64,000 bases of DNA, from assembly GCA_964491265.1 (NCBI GenBank), contig CAZBFP010000009.1, forward strand, positions 62,001 to 126,000, written 5' to 3'. Numbering within the stretch: the first letter of the stretch is position 1; each line of letters begins with the position of its first letter. The position numbers were made by a program, and so were the translations under genes. Shown piece by piece: positions 52,696 through 61,389 of this stretch. Under the pieces are notes generated by a model. It searched no databases, was not told the DNA's origin, and saw nothing but the letters and a program-made list of their open reading frames with translations. This stretch comes from JBBAGC01 sp964491265. Lineage in GTDB: Bacteria > Spirochaetota > UBA4802 > UBA5550.

Positions 52696-53451
52696 ATGAA
52701 CGAAAAAATTACAGCAGATAAGGTATCATTCTTTTATGGAACAAACCAGGCAATAAAGGATATTACCCTTACTGTTAACAAAAATTCAGTAATGGCGCTT
52801 ATCGGACCTTCAGGATGCGGTAAATCCACATTCCTGAGATGCATAAACAGAATGAATGATATTATCCCCGACATTAAAATGAAAGGAGATATACTGATTG
52901 ATCAGGAATCAATTTACAGTCATAACTACGATGTTACAGGACTGAGGCGTCGTGTAGGTATGGTTTTCCAGAAATCTAATCCATTCCCCAAATCGATATT
53001 CGATAATATTGCTTATGGCCTTAAAATTAACGGTATTAAAGATAAATATGAGATAGAAAGGATAGTTGAAAAATCTTTAAAAGATACCGCTCTCTGGGAT
53101 GAAGTAAAGGACAGGCTTAACAAATCAGCCATGGGTCTTTCAGGGGGGCAGCAGCAGAGGCTTTGTATAGCCAGGACAATAGCAGTTGAACCTGAGGTTA
53201 TTCTAATGGATGAGCCTGCTTCAGCACTTGACCCCATATCTACACAGAAAATTGAAGAACTGATACAGACACTGAAACAGGATTACACAATAATAATTGT
53301 TACACATAATATGCAGCAGGCAGCAAGGGTAAGTGACTATACTTCATTTTTTTATATGGGTGAGCTTATAGAAGTAAATAAAACTGAAGTTATCTTTACA
53401 AAGCCGGACAGGGAAATGACGGAAAATTACATTACCGGAAAATTCGGCTGA
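52696..53451 (+). CDS. pstB: Phosphate ABC transporter ATP-binding protein PstB
   Basis: 251 residues, AAGG before the ATG. The ATPase parts are intact: Walker A 'LIGPSGCGKSTFLRCINRMN' (the Cys-Ile-Asn-Arg-Met-Asn continuation is typical of PstB), 'RVGMVFQKSNPFPKSIFDNI', signature 'MGLSGGQQQRLCIARTIA' and Walker B 'VILMDEPASALDP', then 'IIIVTHNMQQAARVSDYTSF'. It powers phosphate import through PstC and PstA. First gene of the plus-strand pst-pho cluster. Confidence 0.97.
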   Translation: MNEKITADKVSFFYGTNQAIKDITLTVNKNSVMALIGPSGCGKSTFLRCINRMNDIIPDIKMKGDILIDQESIYSHNYDVTGLRRRVGMVFQKSNPFPKSIFDNIAYGLKINGIKDKYEIERIVEKSLKDTALWDEVKDRLNKSAMGLSGGQQQRLCIARTIAVEPEVILMDEPASALDPISTQKIEELIQTLKQDYTIIIVTHNMQQAARVSDYTSFFYMGELIEVNKTEVIFTKPDREMTENYITGKFG

Positions 53452-53490
53452 TAATACTTGAAGGACGGATAAAACAATAAGGAGAAAACA

Positions 53491-54162
53491 ATGCAGACAT
53501 ATTTAGAACAGGAATTATCAAATATAAAAATAAAAATTTTTGAAATGGCAGACCTGGTAATTGAGGCTCTTGAAAGCTCAATTACTGCCCTTAAAAATTC
53601 AGACATAGAGCTTGCAAAAAAAATCATGAAGGATGATACTGTTATGGACCTTCTTGAAATTGATATAGATAATGAGTGTATTAAGCTCCTTGTAACGAGG
53701 CAGCCTGCAGCATCGGATCTCCGCTTTGTACTTGCAATGCTTAAAATAAACACAGATCTGGAACGGATGGGGGACCTTGCAACGAACATTTCAAAAGAAG
53801 TAATTAAAATTAACGGGGCACCCCTTATGAAGCCTCTGATTGACATACCACGCATGACTGAAAGGGCAATCCAGATGACAAGGCTCTCTTTTGAAGCTAT
53901 TACTGAAAAAGATGTTGAAAAGGCAAAAAATGTAATACTTATGGATGAAGAGATTGATCAGCTGAACCTGCAGATATACAGGGAGCTTTTTACATTTATG
54001 AGTGAATCAGCATCCAATATAACCCAGAGTCTTTCCCTGATTCTGATAGCCAAGGCACTGGAAAGGGTTGGCGATCACGCTAAAAATATCGCTGAAAGAG
54101 GGATTTACTTTATACAGGGTGAAGACATAAGGCACAGAGACGTGAGGGAGACCATAAAATAA
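53491..54162 (+). CDS. phoU: Phosphate signalling complex protein PhoU
   Basis: 223 residues, AAGGAG before the ATG. Two PhoU helical-bundle repeats are present: 'KKIMKDDTVMDLLEIDIDNE', 'RQPAASDLRFVLAMLKINTD', 'LERMGDLATNISKE' in the first and 'DEEIDQLNLQIYRELF' with 'KALERVGDHAKNIAERGIYF' in the second; the E-R-(M/V)-G-D metal motifs are intact. PhoU links the Pst transporter to PhoR and keeps the Pho regulon off when phosphate is abundant. Confidence 0.96.
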   Translation: MQTYLEQELSNIKIKIFEMADLVIEALESSITALKNSDIELAKKIMKDDTVMDLLEIDIDNECIKLLVTRQPAASDLRFVLAMLKINTDLERMGDLATNISKEVIKINGAPLMKPLIDIPRMTERAIQMTRLSFEAITEKDVEKAKNVILMDEEIDQLNLQIYRELFTFMSESASNITQSLSLILIAKALERVGDHAKNIAERGIYFIQGEDIRHRDVRETIK

Positions 54163-54174
54163 GAGGTCCCGAAG

Positions 54175-54861
54175 ATGAGAAAAAAAATTTTTGTAATAGA
54201 TGATGAAAAGGATATTCGTGAGATTCTTAAGGTAAATCTTACCGGAGAAAACTATGATGTATCCACATTCAAATCCGCTGATGACGCTCTCAAGGGGCTT
54301 TTATCGGAAATTCCTGATCTTATAATACTCGATATAATGATGGACGGCAAAGATGGGCTGCAGTTCTGCCGCGAACTCCGTACTTTTGAAAAATATATGA
54401 ATATACCTGTAATCTTTCTTTCAGCAAAATCGGAAGAATTTGACAAGGTTCTGGGACTGGAGCTGGGGGGTGATGACTACATGACCAAGCCTTTCAGCAT
54501 AAAGGAGCTTAAATCAAGAATCAAGGCAGTACTTAGACGAACAGGGGAGAAGCCGAGAGAATCAACAGCAAAGATATTAAACTATAAAGGTGTTGAGCTC
54601 AACAGTGAACAGTACTCATTAAAAGTTGATAATGAAGAGGTTAAGCTCACTAAGACAGAATTCAATATGCTCCTCCTTTTTATGGAAAATCCGGGTAAAA
54701 TATTCAGCAGAGATAATATTATCGACAGCGTACGGGGACAGGATGTTTTTGTCGTTGATAGAACCATTGACGTTCATATAATGAATCTCCGGAAAAAACT
54801 GGGGGATTATAAAAATATAATTACCACTTTTTCCGGAATTGGATACGGGTTTAAAGAATAA
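54175..54861 (+). CDS. phoB: Response regulator, PhoB/PhoP type
   Basis: 228 residues, AAGAGG before the ATG. The receiver domain has 'FVIDDEKDIREIL' (acidic pair), phospho-acceptor Asp in 'LIILDIMMDGKDGLQF' (about residue 52), and 'VIFLSAKSEEFDKVLGLELG', 'GDDYMTKPFSIKELKSRI' (Thr/Lys). The OmpR-type winged helix follows ('KLTKTEFNMLLLFMENPG', 'VDVHIMNLRKKLGD'-like sequence). It turns on phosphate-starvation genes. It lies between phoU and phoR. Confidence 0.94.
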   Translation: MRKKIFVIDDEKDIREILKVNLTGENYDVSTFKSADDALKGLLSEIPDLIILDIMMDGKDGLQFCRELRTFEKYMNIPVIFLSAKSEEFDKVLGLELGGDDYMTKPFSIKELKSRIKAVLRRTGEKPRESTAKILNYKGVELNSEQYSLKVDNEEVKLTKTEFNMLLLFMENPGKIFSRDNIIDSVRGQDVFVVDRTIDVHIMNLRKKLGDYKNIITTFSGIGYGFKE

Positions 54862-54862
54862 T

Positions 54863-56590
54863 ATGCTTAAAAAACTGAGCCATAAACTTATAGCAAGCTA
54901 CATCTCAATAATATCTGTACTTGTTATTATTATATTTCTTCTTGTGGGAACACTACTGAAACAATCACTTATAGATATAATAGTAGATGAGATGGCAGGT
55001 TTTGCTGAAATAATCGAGTTGAGCGTTCTGGAAAAGGGAAACATCAATAACCCTGCTGTAATAAAGTCCGGGCTTAAAAAGATGGCTCTCCCCATGAATA
55101 TGCGGATTTCGATTATAAAAAAGGACGGCACTGTTATTGCAGATACAGGTATAGAAGATGAATCAGCACTGGACAACCATCTTTACAGAATTGAAGTTAT
55201 GCAGGCTCTGGAAACAGGATCAGGGCAGAGCAGCAGATACAGCAATTCCATAAAAACGGACATGCTTTATTACGCTAAAAACAGCGGTAATTATATAATA
55301 CGCCTTGCCAGACCTCTATACGCTGTAGATGAAAGCATGAGTAAACTGAGAGACCTGCTTATAACGGTCTCACTTCTTGTCATGGTCATTGCAGTTATTA
55401 GTGTTATAACAATTTCAATTAAAATCACCAGGCCTTTAAATGAAACACTGAGCTTTGCATCTGCTTTTGCAGGGGGGAGCTATACCCGGAGAATACGGAA
55501 TTACAGCCTTGATGAAATAGGGACACTTCAGAAAACCCTTAACAAGATGGCTGATACTATTGTTGATACAATAGATAAACATATTTTTGAACAGCGGAAA
55601 CTGGAAGTAACGCTGGACAGCATAAGTGACGGCATAGCCCTTATTGCTCCGGATAAGGAGATAATAATATCCAACAGTTCTTTTACTGATATGCTTAAAA
55701 TTACTGCTTCTTTCGGCGGTAAAGAGTATTATGAGGTAATAAGAAACAGAACCTTAAACAGCAGAATTGAAAAAGCTCTTAAGTCAGGTTCAAAGGAGAT
55801 ATTTGAAGTAGAAATCAGTGAGGATAAATTCTTCGATGTTGTAATTAATCCTATTAAAGGAGAGCATGCAATTCAGGGAACCCTTGTGCTTTTAAGAGAT
55901 GTTTCTGAAAAGAGAAAAATTGAAAGGATAAAATCTGACCTGGTTAGTAATGTCTCACATGAATTGAAAACACCTATTGCTATTGTTAAAGGCTACCTGG
56001 AAACAATACGGGAGCATCCTCTGGATAAGAAAATGACAGAGGAATTTATAAACAGGGCCATTGAAAATGTGGACAGGCAGAACTCACTCATTGAAGATAT
56101 AATAAAACTGAGCATGATAGAATCCTCAACTGAATTTCAGAAAGAGGCGATTGATATCAGAAAGATAATTGAAAGATGTGTCGATATACTGAGTCCTAAA
56201 GTAGCATCAAAAGGGCTTACTATAACAATGGATTTTGACAGATCTGATTATTCAATCAGCGGTAATTCATTTATAGCGGAAGAGATTTTCTTTAATCTTA
56301 TTGATAATGCTATTAACTATAATAATCCTTCCGGAAGTATTACTATAAGTGGTGAAAAAAAGGGGAGTACTTTCTTGTTTGCAATATCTGACACAGGTAT
56401 AGGTATTCCTGAAAGGGCAATTGACCGGATTTTTGAACGTTTCTACAGGGTGGATACAGGGAGATCCAGGGGAACCGGAGGAACAGGCCTGGGCCTCTCA
56501 ATTGTTAAACACGCGGCTCAGGTAATAGGATGGTCTGTTTCTGTTAATTCGGATAATACCGGAACCACATTCAAGGTTTTGGCCGGTTAG
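54863..56590 (+). CDS. phoR: Sensor histidine kinase, PhoR type
   Basis: 575 residues from the ATG at 54863, one base after the phoB stop. It has a membrane span (residues 10-33), a periplasmic region, a second span near 172-195, HAMP ('ITRPLNETLSFASAFAGGSY'), a PAS domain ('LEVTLDSISDGIALIAPD'), HisKA with 'LVSNVSHELKTPIAIVKGYL' (phospho-His) and HATPase_c with 'EIFFNLIDNAINYNNPSG', 'ISDTGIGIPERAIDRIFERF', 'GTGLGLSIVKHAAQ'. It should phosphorylate the PhoB-like regulator, with PhoU and the Pst system giving the phosphate signal. Confidence 0.94.
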   Translation: MLKKLSHKLIASYISIISVLVIIIFLLVGTLLKQSLIDIIVDEMAGFAEIIELSVLEKGNINNPAVIKSGLKKMALPMNMRISIIKKDGTVIADTGIEDESALDNHLYRIEVMQALETGSGQSSRYSNSIKTDMLYYAKNSGNYIIRLARPLYAVDESMSKLRDLLITVSLLVMVIAVISVITISIKITRPLNETLSFASAFAGGSYTRRIRNYSLDEIGTLQKTLNKMADTIVDTIDKHIFEQRKLEVTLDSISDGIALIAPDKEIIISNSSFTDMLKITASFGGKEYYEVIRNRTLNSRIEKALKSGSKEIFEVEISEDKFFDVVINPIKGEHAIQGTLVLLRDVSEKRKIERIKSDLVSNVSHELKTPIAIVKGYLETIREHPLDKKMTEEFINRAIENVDRQNSLIEDIIKLSMIESSTEFQKEAIDIRKIIERCVDILSPKVASKGLTITMDFDRSDYSISGNSFIAEEIFFNLIDNAINYNNPSGSITISGEKKGSTFLFAISDTGIGIPERAIDRIFERFYRVDTGRSRGTGGTGLGLSIVKHAAQVIGWSVSVNSDNTGTTFKVLAG

Positions 56591-56699
56591 AACAGAACAT
56601 GTACTCTTCTTCCCCTTGAAACTTATTATTTATTAATATAATCTTTATAATTTCTTTAAATAATTGAAGCACATTACTTATATTAAAAGAAAAATAAAT

Positions 56700-57650
56700 A
56701 TGGTGAAACTGATTAAAATTATGACAGCTAAAACAGTCAAAATACCAGAAAGCAGAATTAATAAAAGGAAAAGGAGAAGTATCCTTTTCGATATTGCAAT
56801 AGAGAAGTTTTTTTTAATAATAGGACTCTCCTGTCTTTTTATTCTATTTCTCATTATGCTCTTCCTTGTAAAAGAGGGTGTACCGGTTTTTAAAACAGTT
56901 TCCATTTCGGACTTTATTTTCGGGAAGGAGTGGTACCCCACAAGCGAAAATGCACGTTTCGGAATCTTCCCCCTTATTGTAGCCTCCCTGTCTGTAACTC
57001 TTATGGCATCAATCATTGCAGTACCTTTAAGCATGGCTATTGCCATATACCTGGCAGAGGTTGCACACAGTACTGTAAGGGAGATTGTAAAACCGGTTAT
57101 AGAAATTATTGCTTCAATACCATCTGTAATCATAGGATTTTTCGGTATGGTGGTTGTGGCCCCCTATCTGCAGACCAGATTCGGAATTGATACAGGACTC
57201 AATCTCTTTAATGCTTCTCTCATGCTTGCTTTTATGGCTGTGCCGACAATCGCAAGTATATCTGAAGACGCTATATCATCTGTGCCTATGAGCCTTAAAG
57301 AGGCGTCCTATGCACTTGGGGCAAACAGGTGGCAGACCATAGTGCATATAACAATCCCTGCTGCTTTATCAGGTATATGGACTGCAATAATACTCGGCAT
57401 ATCAAGGGTAATAGGTGAAACCATGGTTGTGCTCATGGTTGCAGGGGGCGCGACAATTGTACCTACTTCTCTTTTTGATCCGGTGAGACCTTTAACATCC
57501 AATATTGCAGCGGAAATGGCTGAAACAGAAGTGGGGGGGACTCATTACAATGCCCTCTTTGCCATAGGTATGATTCTGTTTATTATTACCTTTTTCTTTA
57601 ATATTGCAGCGGATTATTTATCTGAAAAATACAAATTTAAACCAAATTAG
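56700..57650 (+). CDS. pstC: Phosphate ABC transporter permease PstC
   Basis: About 316 residues from the ATG at 56700; an in-frame TTG at 56664 gives 12 more and neither has a good ribosome site. After a basic N-terminus come six membrane segments and the permease loop 'EASYALGANRWQTIVHITIP', the EAA motif. 'SIPSVIIGFFGMVVVAPYLQ' and 'EDAISSVPMSLKEASYALGA' are characteristic of PstC. It pairs with PstA to form the phosphate channel. The gap from phoR is 110 bases, with no recognisable terminator. Confidence 0.94.
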   Translation: MVKLIKIMTAKTVKIPESRINKRKRRSILFDIAIEKFFLIIGLSCLFILFLIMLFLVKEGVPVFKTVSISDFIFGKEWYPTSENARFGIFPLIVASLSVTLMASIIAVPLSMAIAIYLAEVAHSTVREIVKPVIEIIASIPSVIIGFFGMVVVAPYLQTRFGIDTGLNLFNASLMLAFMAVPTIASISEDAISSVPMSLKEASYALGANRWQTIVHITIPAALSGIWTAIILGISRVIGETMVVLMVAGGATIVPTSLFDPVRPLTSNIAAEMAETEVGGTHYNALFAIGMILFIITFFFNIAADYLSEKYKFKPN

Positions 57651-57665
57651 GACCAGGATTCAGGA

Positions 57666-58520
57666 ATGAAAATAAATTCATATTTTGTAGAAAAAACTGC
57701 ATTTGCAGCAGTACGGCTGGGGGCCTTTTCAGTAATATTTTTTCTGGTATTTATGCTGGCATATATTATAAGTCAGGGGTATTCAGCTATAACTATCGAA
57801 TTTTTAACAGAAATGCCGAGAAATGAAATGACACAGGGGGGGATACTCCCTGCAATTGTGGGTACATTTTACCTTATGCTCGGTTCGGCTTTAGTTTCTA
57901 TCCCGATTGGTGTTATCACCGCAATATATCTTACTGAATACGCAAAAAATCCCCGCATTGTAAAGGTTATACGCCTGGGTATAAATAATCTGGCAGGAAT
58001 ACCATCTGTAGTTTTCGGCTTATTCGGATTAAGTCTTTTTGTTATATTTCTCGATTTCGGAACATCTATACTTGCTGGATCGCTTACCCTTGGAGTATTA
58101 AATCTGCCGGTAATTATCAGGTCCACTGAGGAGGCGCTTCAGGTTGTTCCAGGCACATACAGGGAGGCTTCACTTTCTCTTGGCGCAACAAAGTGGCAGA
58201 CCATTTATAAAATCGTTGTGCCAAATGCTCTCCCCGGTATTTTAACAGGGATAATGCTGTCGCTGGGAAGGGCGGCCGGTGAAACCGCGCCTATCATGTT
58301 TACTGCAGCCGCGTTTTTTACACCTGATCTTCCACACTCGGTTTACAGTGAAATTATGGCACTCCCATACCATATATATGTAATGGCAACAGCAGGAATA
58401 CATATTCAGGAGACACGCCATCTTCAGTACGGAACTGCCATTGTTCTCATAGGGCTTGTACTCATGCTTAATATGACAGGTCTTATTCTCAGATACAGAT
58501 TCAGGAAGAAGATGCAGTAG
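57666..58520 (+). CDS. pstA: Phosphate ABC transporter permease PstA
   Basis: 284 residues, AGGA before the ATG, 15 bases after pstC. Six hydrophobic segments and the EAA loop 'EASLSLGATKWQTIYKIVVP' are present; 'GINNLAGIPSVVFGLFGLSL' and 'GRAAGETAPIMFTAAAFFTP' are standard PstA segments. It forms the membrane channel with PstC. This gene ends the cluster pstB-phoU-phoB-phoR-pstC-pstA. Confidence 0.95.
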   Translation: MKINSYFVEKTAFAAVRLGAFSVIFFLVFMLAYIISQGYSAITIEFLTEMPRNEMTQGGILPAIVGTFYLMLGSALVSIPIGVITAIYLTEYAKNPRIVKVIRLGINNLAGIPSVVFGLFGLSLFVIFLDFGTSILAGSLTLGVLNLPVIIRSTEEALQVVPGTYREASLSLGATKWQTIYKIVVPNALPGILTGIMLSLGRAAGETAPIMFTAAAFFTPDLPHSVYSEIMALPYHIYVMATAGIHIQETRHLQYGTAIVLIGLVLMLNMTGLILRYRFRKKMQ

Positions 58521-58549
58521 GGGTTTTACTGTTCATGTCATTTATGATC

Positions 58550-58567
58550 GGGGCTATCCATGCCCCG
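58550..58567. terminator. Hairpin between convergent pstA and lysO genes
   Basis: CGGGGC and GCCCCG form a 6-bp GC stem with a 6-base loop, between the pstA and lysO stop codons. No strong T-run follows on either strand, so this is only a candidate bidirectional terminator. Confidence 0.4.
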
Positions 58568-58588
58568 GAGTCTTGGCCCATATCTATT

Positions 58589-59194
58589 TTACAGCACTTT
58601 GTAAATAAATGTAATAATAAAGGGGACAAGTATTGTTAAAATAACACCGCTGAAAATTGCAAGTATGGCGTATTCTCTCCCTGAATATCTTGATATTATG
58701 GGGAGTGTGGTATCCATTGAAGTTGCACCCCCTGACGCTATTGGCGCCAGTTTACCAAAATATTTAACAAGAAGAGGTGCTGCGGCAAGTGTAAAAATTT
58801 CTCTGGAGATATTTGATAAGAGTGCCATAACACCAAGTGTTTCATTTCGCACCTGCGAAATTATAATACTTGAAAGTGAGTAATATCCGAAACCTGATCC
58901 TATTGCAAGGGCATCTGCTGTTTCAATTTCCGGAAGAAAGAGTGAACATATTCCTGTTCCTGCAAGGGTCCCTGCAATAACAGAAAGGGGAACCAGAACT
59001 ATTTTCAGGTTCATATTCTTAAGCATGGGCCATATATTTTTATCTGCCCCAACAGAAATCCCCACAAGAAACATGAGAAGATAAAGCGCATAAACTGTTG
59101 CATCAATTTCCTGCAGTATTTCCGGAGAAAACCCCTTAATCCCGGCCGTAAGCCCGGCTGCAAAAAAAAGGATAATTATTACACTCCCCTTCAT
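58589..59194 (-). CDS. lysO: Lysine exporter LysO, C-terminal half as separate protein
   Basis: About 201 residues; the ATG at 59194 is four bases inside the stop region of the upstream gene, so the two are coupled. Hydrophobic throughout, about 5-6 spans, with DUF340 (LysO) signatures: 'MFLVGISVGADKNIWPML', 'AIGSGFGYYSLSSIIISQV', 'LSNISREIFTLAAAPLLVKY' and 'ASGGATSMDTTLPIISRYSG'. A complete LysO in Enterobacteria is one chain of about 300 residues; here the N-terminal part is a separate gene just upstream. It should export lysine across the inner membrane. Confidence 0.88.
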   Translation of the reverse strand: MKGSVIIILFFAAGLTAGIKGFSPEILQEIDATVYALYLLMFLVGISVGADKNIWPMLKNMNLKIVLVPLSVIAGTLAGTGICSLFLPEIETADALAIGSGFGYYSLSSIIISQVRNETLGVMALLSNISREIFTLAAAPLLVKYFGKLAPIASGGATSMDTTLPIISRYSGREYAILAIFSGVILTILVPFIITFIYKVL

Positions 59195-59196
59195 AA

Positions 59197-59478
59197 TCAG
59201 GCGCCCCCGGTTTTTCTGAATAGGAGAATATAGAGAATCCATGAAAGGATAACACTCCCTGCTACTGCACTGAATGTGAGAACAAGCGCATTAAAACCTA
59301 TTACAGGGAAATTATTTATAATTGTATCATTAGTCCCCACAGAAAGACCCAGAAGGAAAAGGAGAAGGTATATAGATATCTCGGTGAGCTTTTCAGCTGC
59401 AAAAAGGATTGATGATCTTCCCCTGAGGAATATACCGGTTAATATGCCGGTGCACATGATAATTATTATCTCAATCAT
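59197..59478 (-). CDS. Lysine exporter LysO, N-terminal half as separate protein
   Basis: 93 residues, AGAGG before the ATG at 59478, with three hydrophobic segments. 'LTEISIYLLLFLLGLSVGTN' repeats the helix-loop pattern found in the C-terminal partner ('LYLLMFLVGISVGADKNIW'), and 'FNALVLTFSAVAGSVILSWI' corresponds to the N-terminal part of DUF340 proteins. Its stop overlaps the start of the partner, so the exporter is built from two coupled chains. Split LysO pairs are known in other bacteria. Confidence 0.82.
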   Translation of the reverse strand: MIEIIIIMCTGILTGIFLRGRSSILFAAEKLTEISIYLLLFLLGLSVGTNDTIINNFPVIGFNALVLTFSAVAGSVILSWILYILLFRKTGGA

Positions 59479-59573
59479 AAATACCTCTGAAAAATGGTTA
59501 TCAATACTTGAAAGAGCAAATTATTAAGTCAAGATTTTCTTTCTCCCGCTTTATTTTCAGGGAGATTAAAAAA

Positions 59574-59693
59574 CAGCATTGTTTATTCCTGATGATATCT
59601 TTTAGTCAATAATACTGTTTTCAATATTCCCGCCGCTTCCGGCGGGAATATTGGAGTATTTTATTATAAATAAAAGTTAAGGAAAGAACAGTG
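59574..59693 (+). repeat. Hairpin element, family 1, copy E
   Basis: 120 bp between the divergent lysO pair (96 bp upstream of its start) and the small membrane peptide. Central stem AATATTCCCGCCG pairs with CGGCGGGAATATT; compared with copy H the C-to-T and G-to-A changes are paired, so the stem is kept. Confidence 0.88.
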
Positions 59694-59832
59694 ATTAAAA
59701 TTTATCTTTAAGGAGTATTAGAGAAAAAATGTTTTACTTTTTTATTCAGGTAACTATTCTAATGCTTCACTGTTCATAATAAACATGAATCGTGAAATGT
59801 AATCTCAAATTTTAATACAGGTGATTAAAGAT

Positions 59833-60009
59833 ATGGCTAATGGTCTGCATAATTTTTTAATGAAATTCAGCAAAACTGCATTATACAGATGGGTTTACAG
59901 GCATCCGGTAATTTCAGTTATAATTCTCATCGTATTCGGTATTATAATCCTTTCTATATTTTTCAGTTTTGTTATGCGGAATATTATTATTCCTGCTTTA
60001 AATTTATAA
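59833..60009 (+). CDS. Small single-span membrane peptide
   Basis: 58 residues from the ATG at 59833, with CAGGTGA 6 bases upstream; an in-frame GTG at 59821 is the alternative. A positively charged N-terminal part ('FSKTALYRWVYRHP') is followed by a 24-residue hydrophobic helix ('VISVIILIVFGIIILSIFF') and a short tail. It is flanked by family 1 copies E and F. I do not recognise a family. Probably a real small inner-membrane protein, but a chance frame cannot be excluded. Confidence 0.5.
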   Translation: MANGLHNFLMKFSKTALYRWVYRHPVISVIILIVFGIIILSIFFSFVMRNIIIPALNL

Positions 60010-60053
60010 AAAAGGGAGTTTTAATTGAAAAGACTGTTTTTAATATGTATAAT

Positions 60054-60174
60054 CAGTATTTATTCCTAAATTTATTATTATTAAAAAATGCCCTTATATT
60101 CCCGCCGCCGTAGGCGGCGGGAATATGAAACAGTCAATTTTTACACTAAAATATATTTTCAGGAATTAACATTG
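60054..60174 (-). repeat. Hairpin element, family 1, copy F
   Basis: 121 bp, 88 bp upstream of the metallopeptidase-like gene. Stem ATATTCCCGCCGCC with the complementary GGCGGCGGGAATAT around GTA, a paired variant of the copy H stem. Confidence 0.88.
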
Positions 60175-60261
60175 ATGTATAATTGTTCTTTATTGTTTAT
60201 AGCTTTTAAAAAAGATGAGATAACTTTCAGGATGCTTTTTTTAGTTTAGTTGCGGAGGTCT

Positions 60262-61383
60262 ATGAATATTGGGCATGTTTTTCTTAAAGGGTCAGCGGTT
60301 TTTTCTACCCTGCTTTTTCTTCTGTTTTTCTCCCCGCTTAATTCCGGAGCAGAAATGTTCCGGAGTGATCTGCAGTCTGTAATTGAGTATAAATATAAAT
60401 ACTCCACAATGAGTATTAAAACTGTTAACGGCAAATTTTACGCCTATACGGTTCTTCTCTTCAATGAAAATCCTCACTTTGTTAATATTATACAGAAAGG
60501 CACAATATCTATAAAAGAAATCGGGAATGAGGGTTTTCATGTAAAGGCATATAGAAATTATATCAATTCCATCCAGGAACAGAGTCTGCAGAAAGAGGCA
60601 TCTCTGCTTCTGAAACTTTATAATGAGCCTGATACCTTCAGCGAAGGGCAGATTCGGGAGATTACAGAAAGTCTTGCCAAAAGAAATATTATACTGAAAT
60701 TCAGACGGGAAGGTTACCGTAACCAGACACAGATAACACTGGATTACTGCATTTTCGGCGAAAAAATAAAAATCGATATTAAACACCCTCTAGCAGATTA
60801 CAATGAGGATATTTATTACATTAAGCCCTTTATATATTATGATGAATTTTCCACAAGCAACTCAACTTTTTATTATGATATGATTTATATAAACCCTGAA
60901 GAGGTTGAAAACGACTTTATTATTGCCAGGGACATAGTAAAGGGGAGGGAAGTGCGTTCCATGTTTTTTGTGGGTGCAAGGGTAAATGATGATATAAAGG
61001 GTTCCCTGATTAAGGCTTTCCCCGGAACAGGGTCAATTAAGCATGAAATACTCCGCATGTTTGTAATACATGAGCTTACTCATAAAATAATGGATAATAC
61101 ATTTAATAATTTCGATCAGGTATCAGGGGAGGAGCTGGCAATGTCAAGCGCCATCTATGCCAACCCCTATCTGGGGCTTGCAGTGCTTTACAGCTACCTG
61201 AGCTACAGCAGTGATAATCCCCACAGATTCGCTGCTTTAAATTTTATCGCCTACGTGTCAGAGAATACAGGGAATAAGGAATACCTTGATAATCCGGGGC
61301 TGATAAAAAATCTCCCCCATGACAGACTCAGGGATATTGCCAGGGGGCATTTTCTTGCAGGGATCAGCAGGCTTAAAAAATAA
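60262..61383 (+). CDS. Exported putative zinc metallopeptidase (HExxH)
   Basis: About 373 residues. The ATG at 60262 has GGAGG 5 bases upstream; a TTG at 60250 is less likely. A signal peptide ends near 'SPLNSGAE'. Near residue 272 is 'FVIHELTHKIMDN', a perfect HExxH zinc motif, followed 15-20 residues on by 'SGEELAMSSAIYANPYLGL', where the Glu could be the third ligand (gluzincin type). The N-terminal half is beta-rich and unrecognised. A periplasmic or surface protease is the best guess; substrate unknown. Confidence 0.65.
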   Translation: MNIGHVFLKGSAVFSTLLFLLFFSPLNSGAEMFRSDLQSVIEYKYKYSTMSIKTVNGKFYAYTVLLFNENPHFVNIIQKGTISIKEIGNEGFHVKAYRNYINSIQEQSLQKEASLLLKLYNEPDTFSEGQIREITESLAKRNIILKFRREGYRNQTQITLDYCIFGEKIKIDIKHPLADYNEDIYYIKPFIYYDEFSTSNSTFYYDMIYINPEEVENDFIIARDIVKGREVRSMFFVGARVNDDIKGSLIKAFPGTGSIKHEILRMFVIHELTHKIMDNTFNNFDQVSGEELAMSSAIYANPYLGLAVLYSYLSYSSDNPHRFAALNFIAYVSENTGNKEYLDNPGLIKNLPHDRLRDIARGHFLAGISRLKK

Positions 61384-61389
61384 AGCCCT

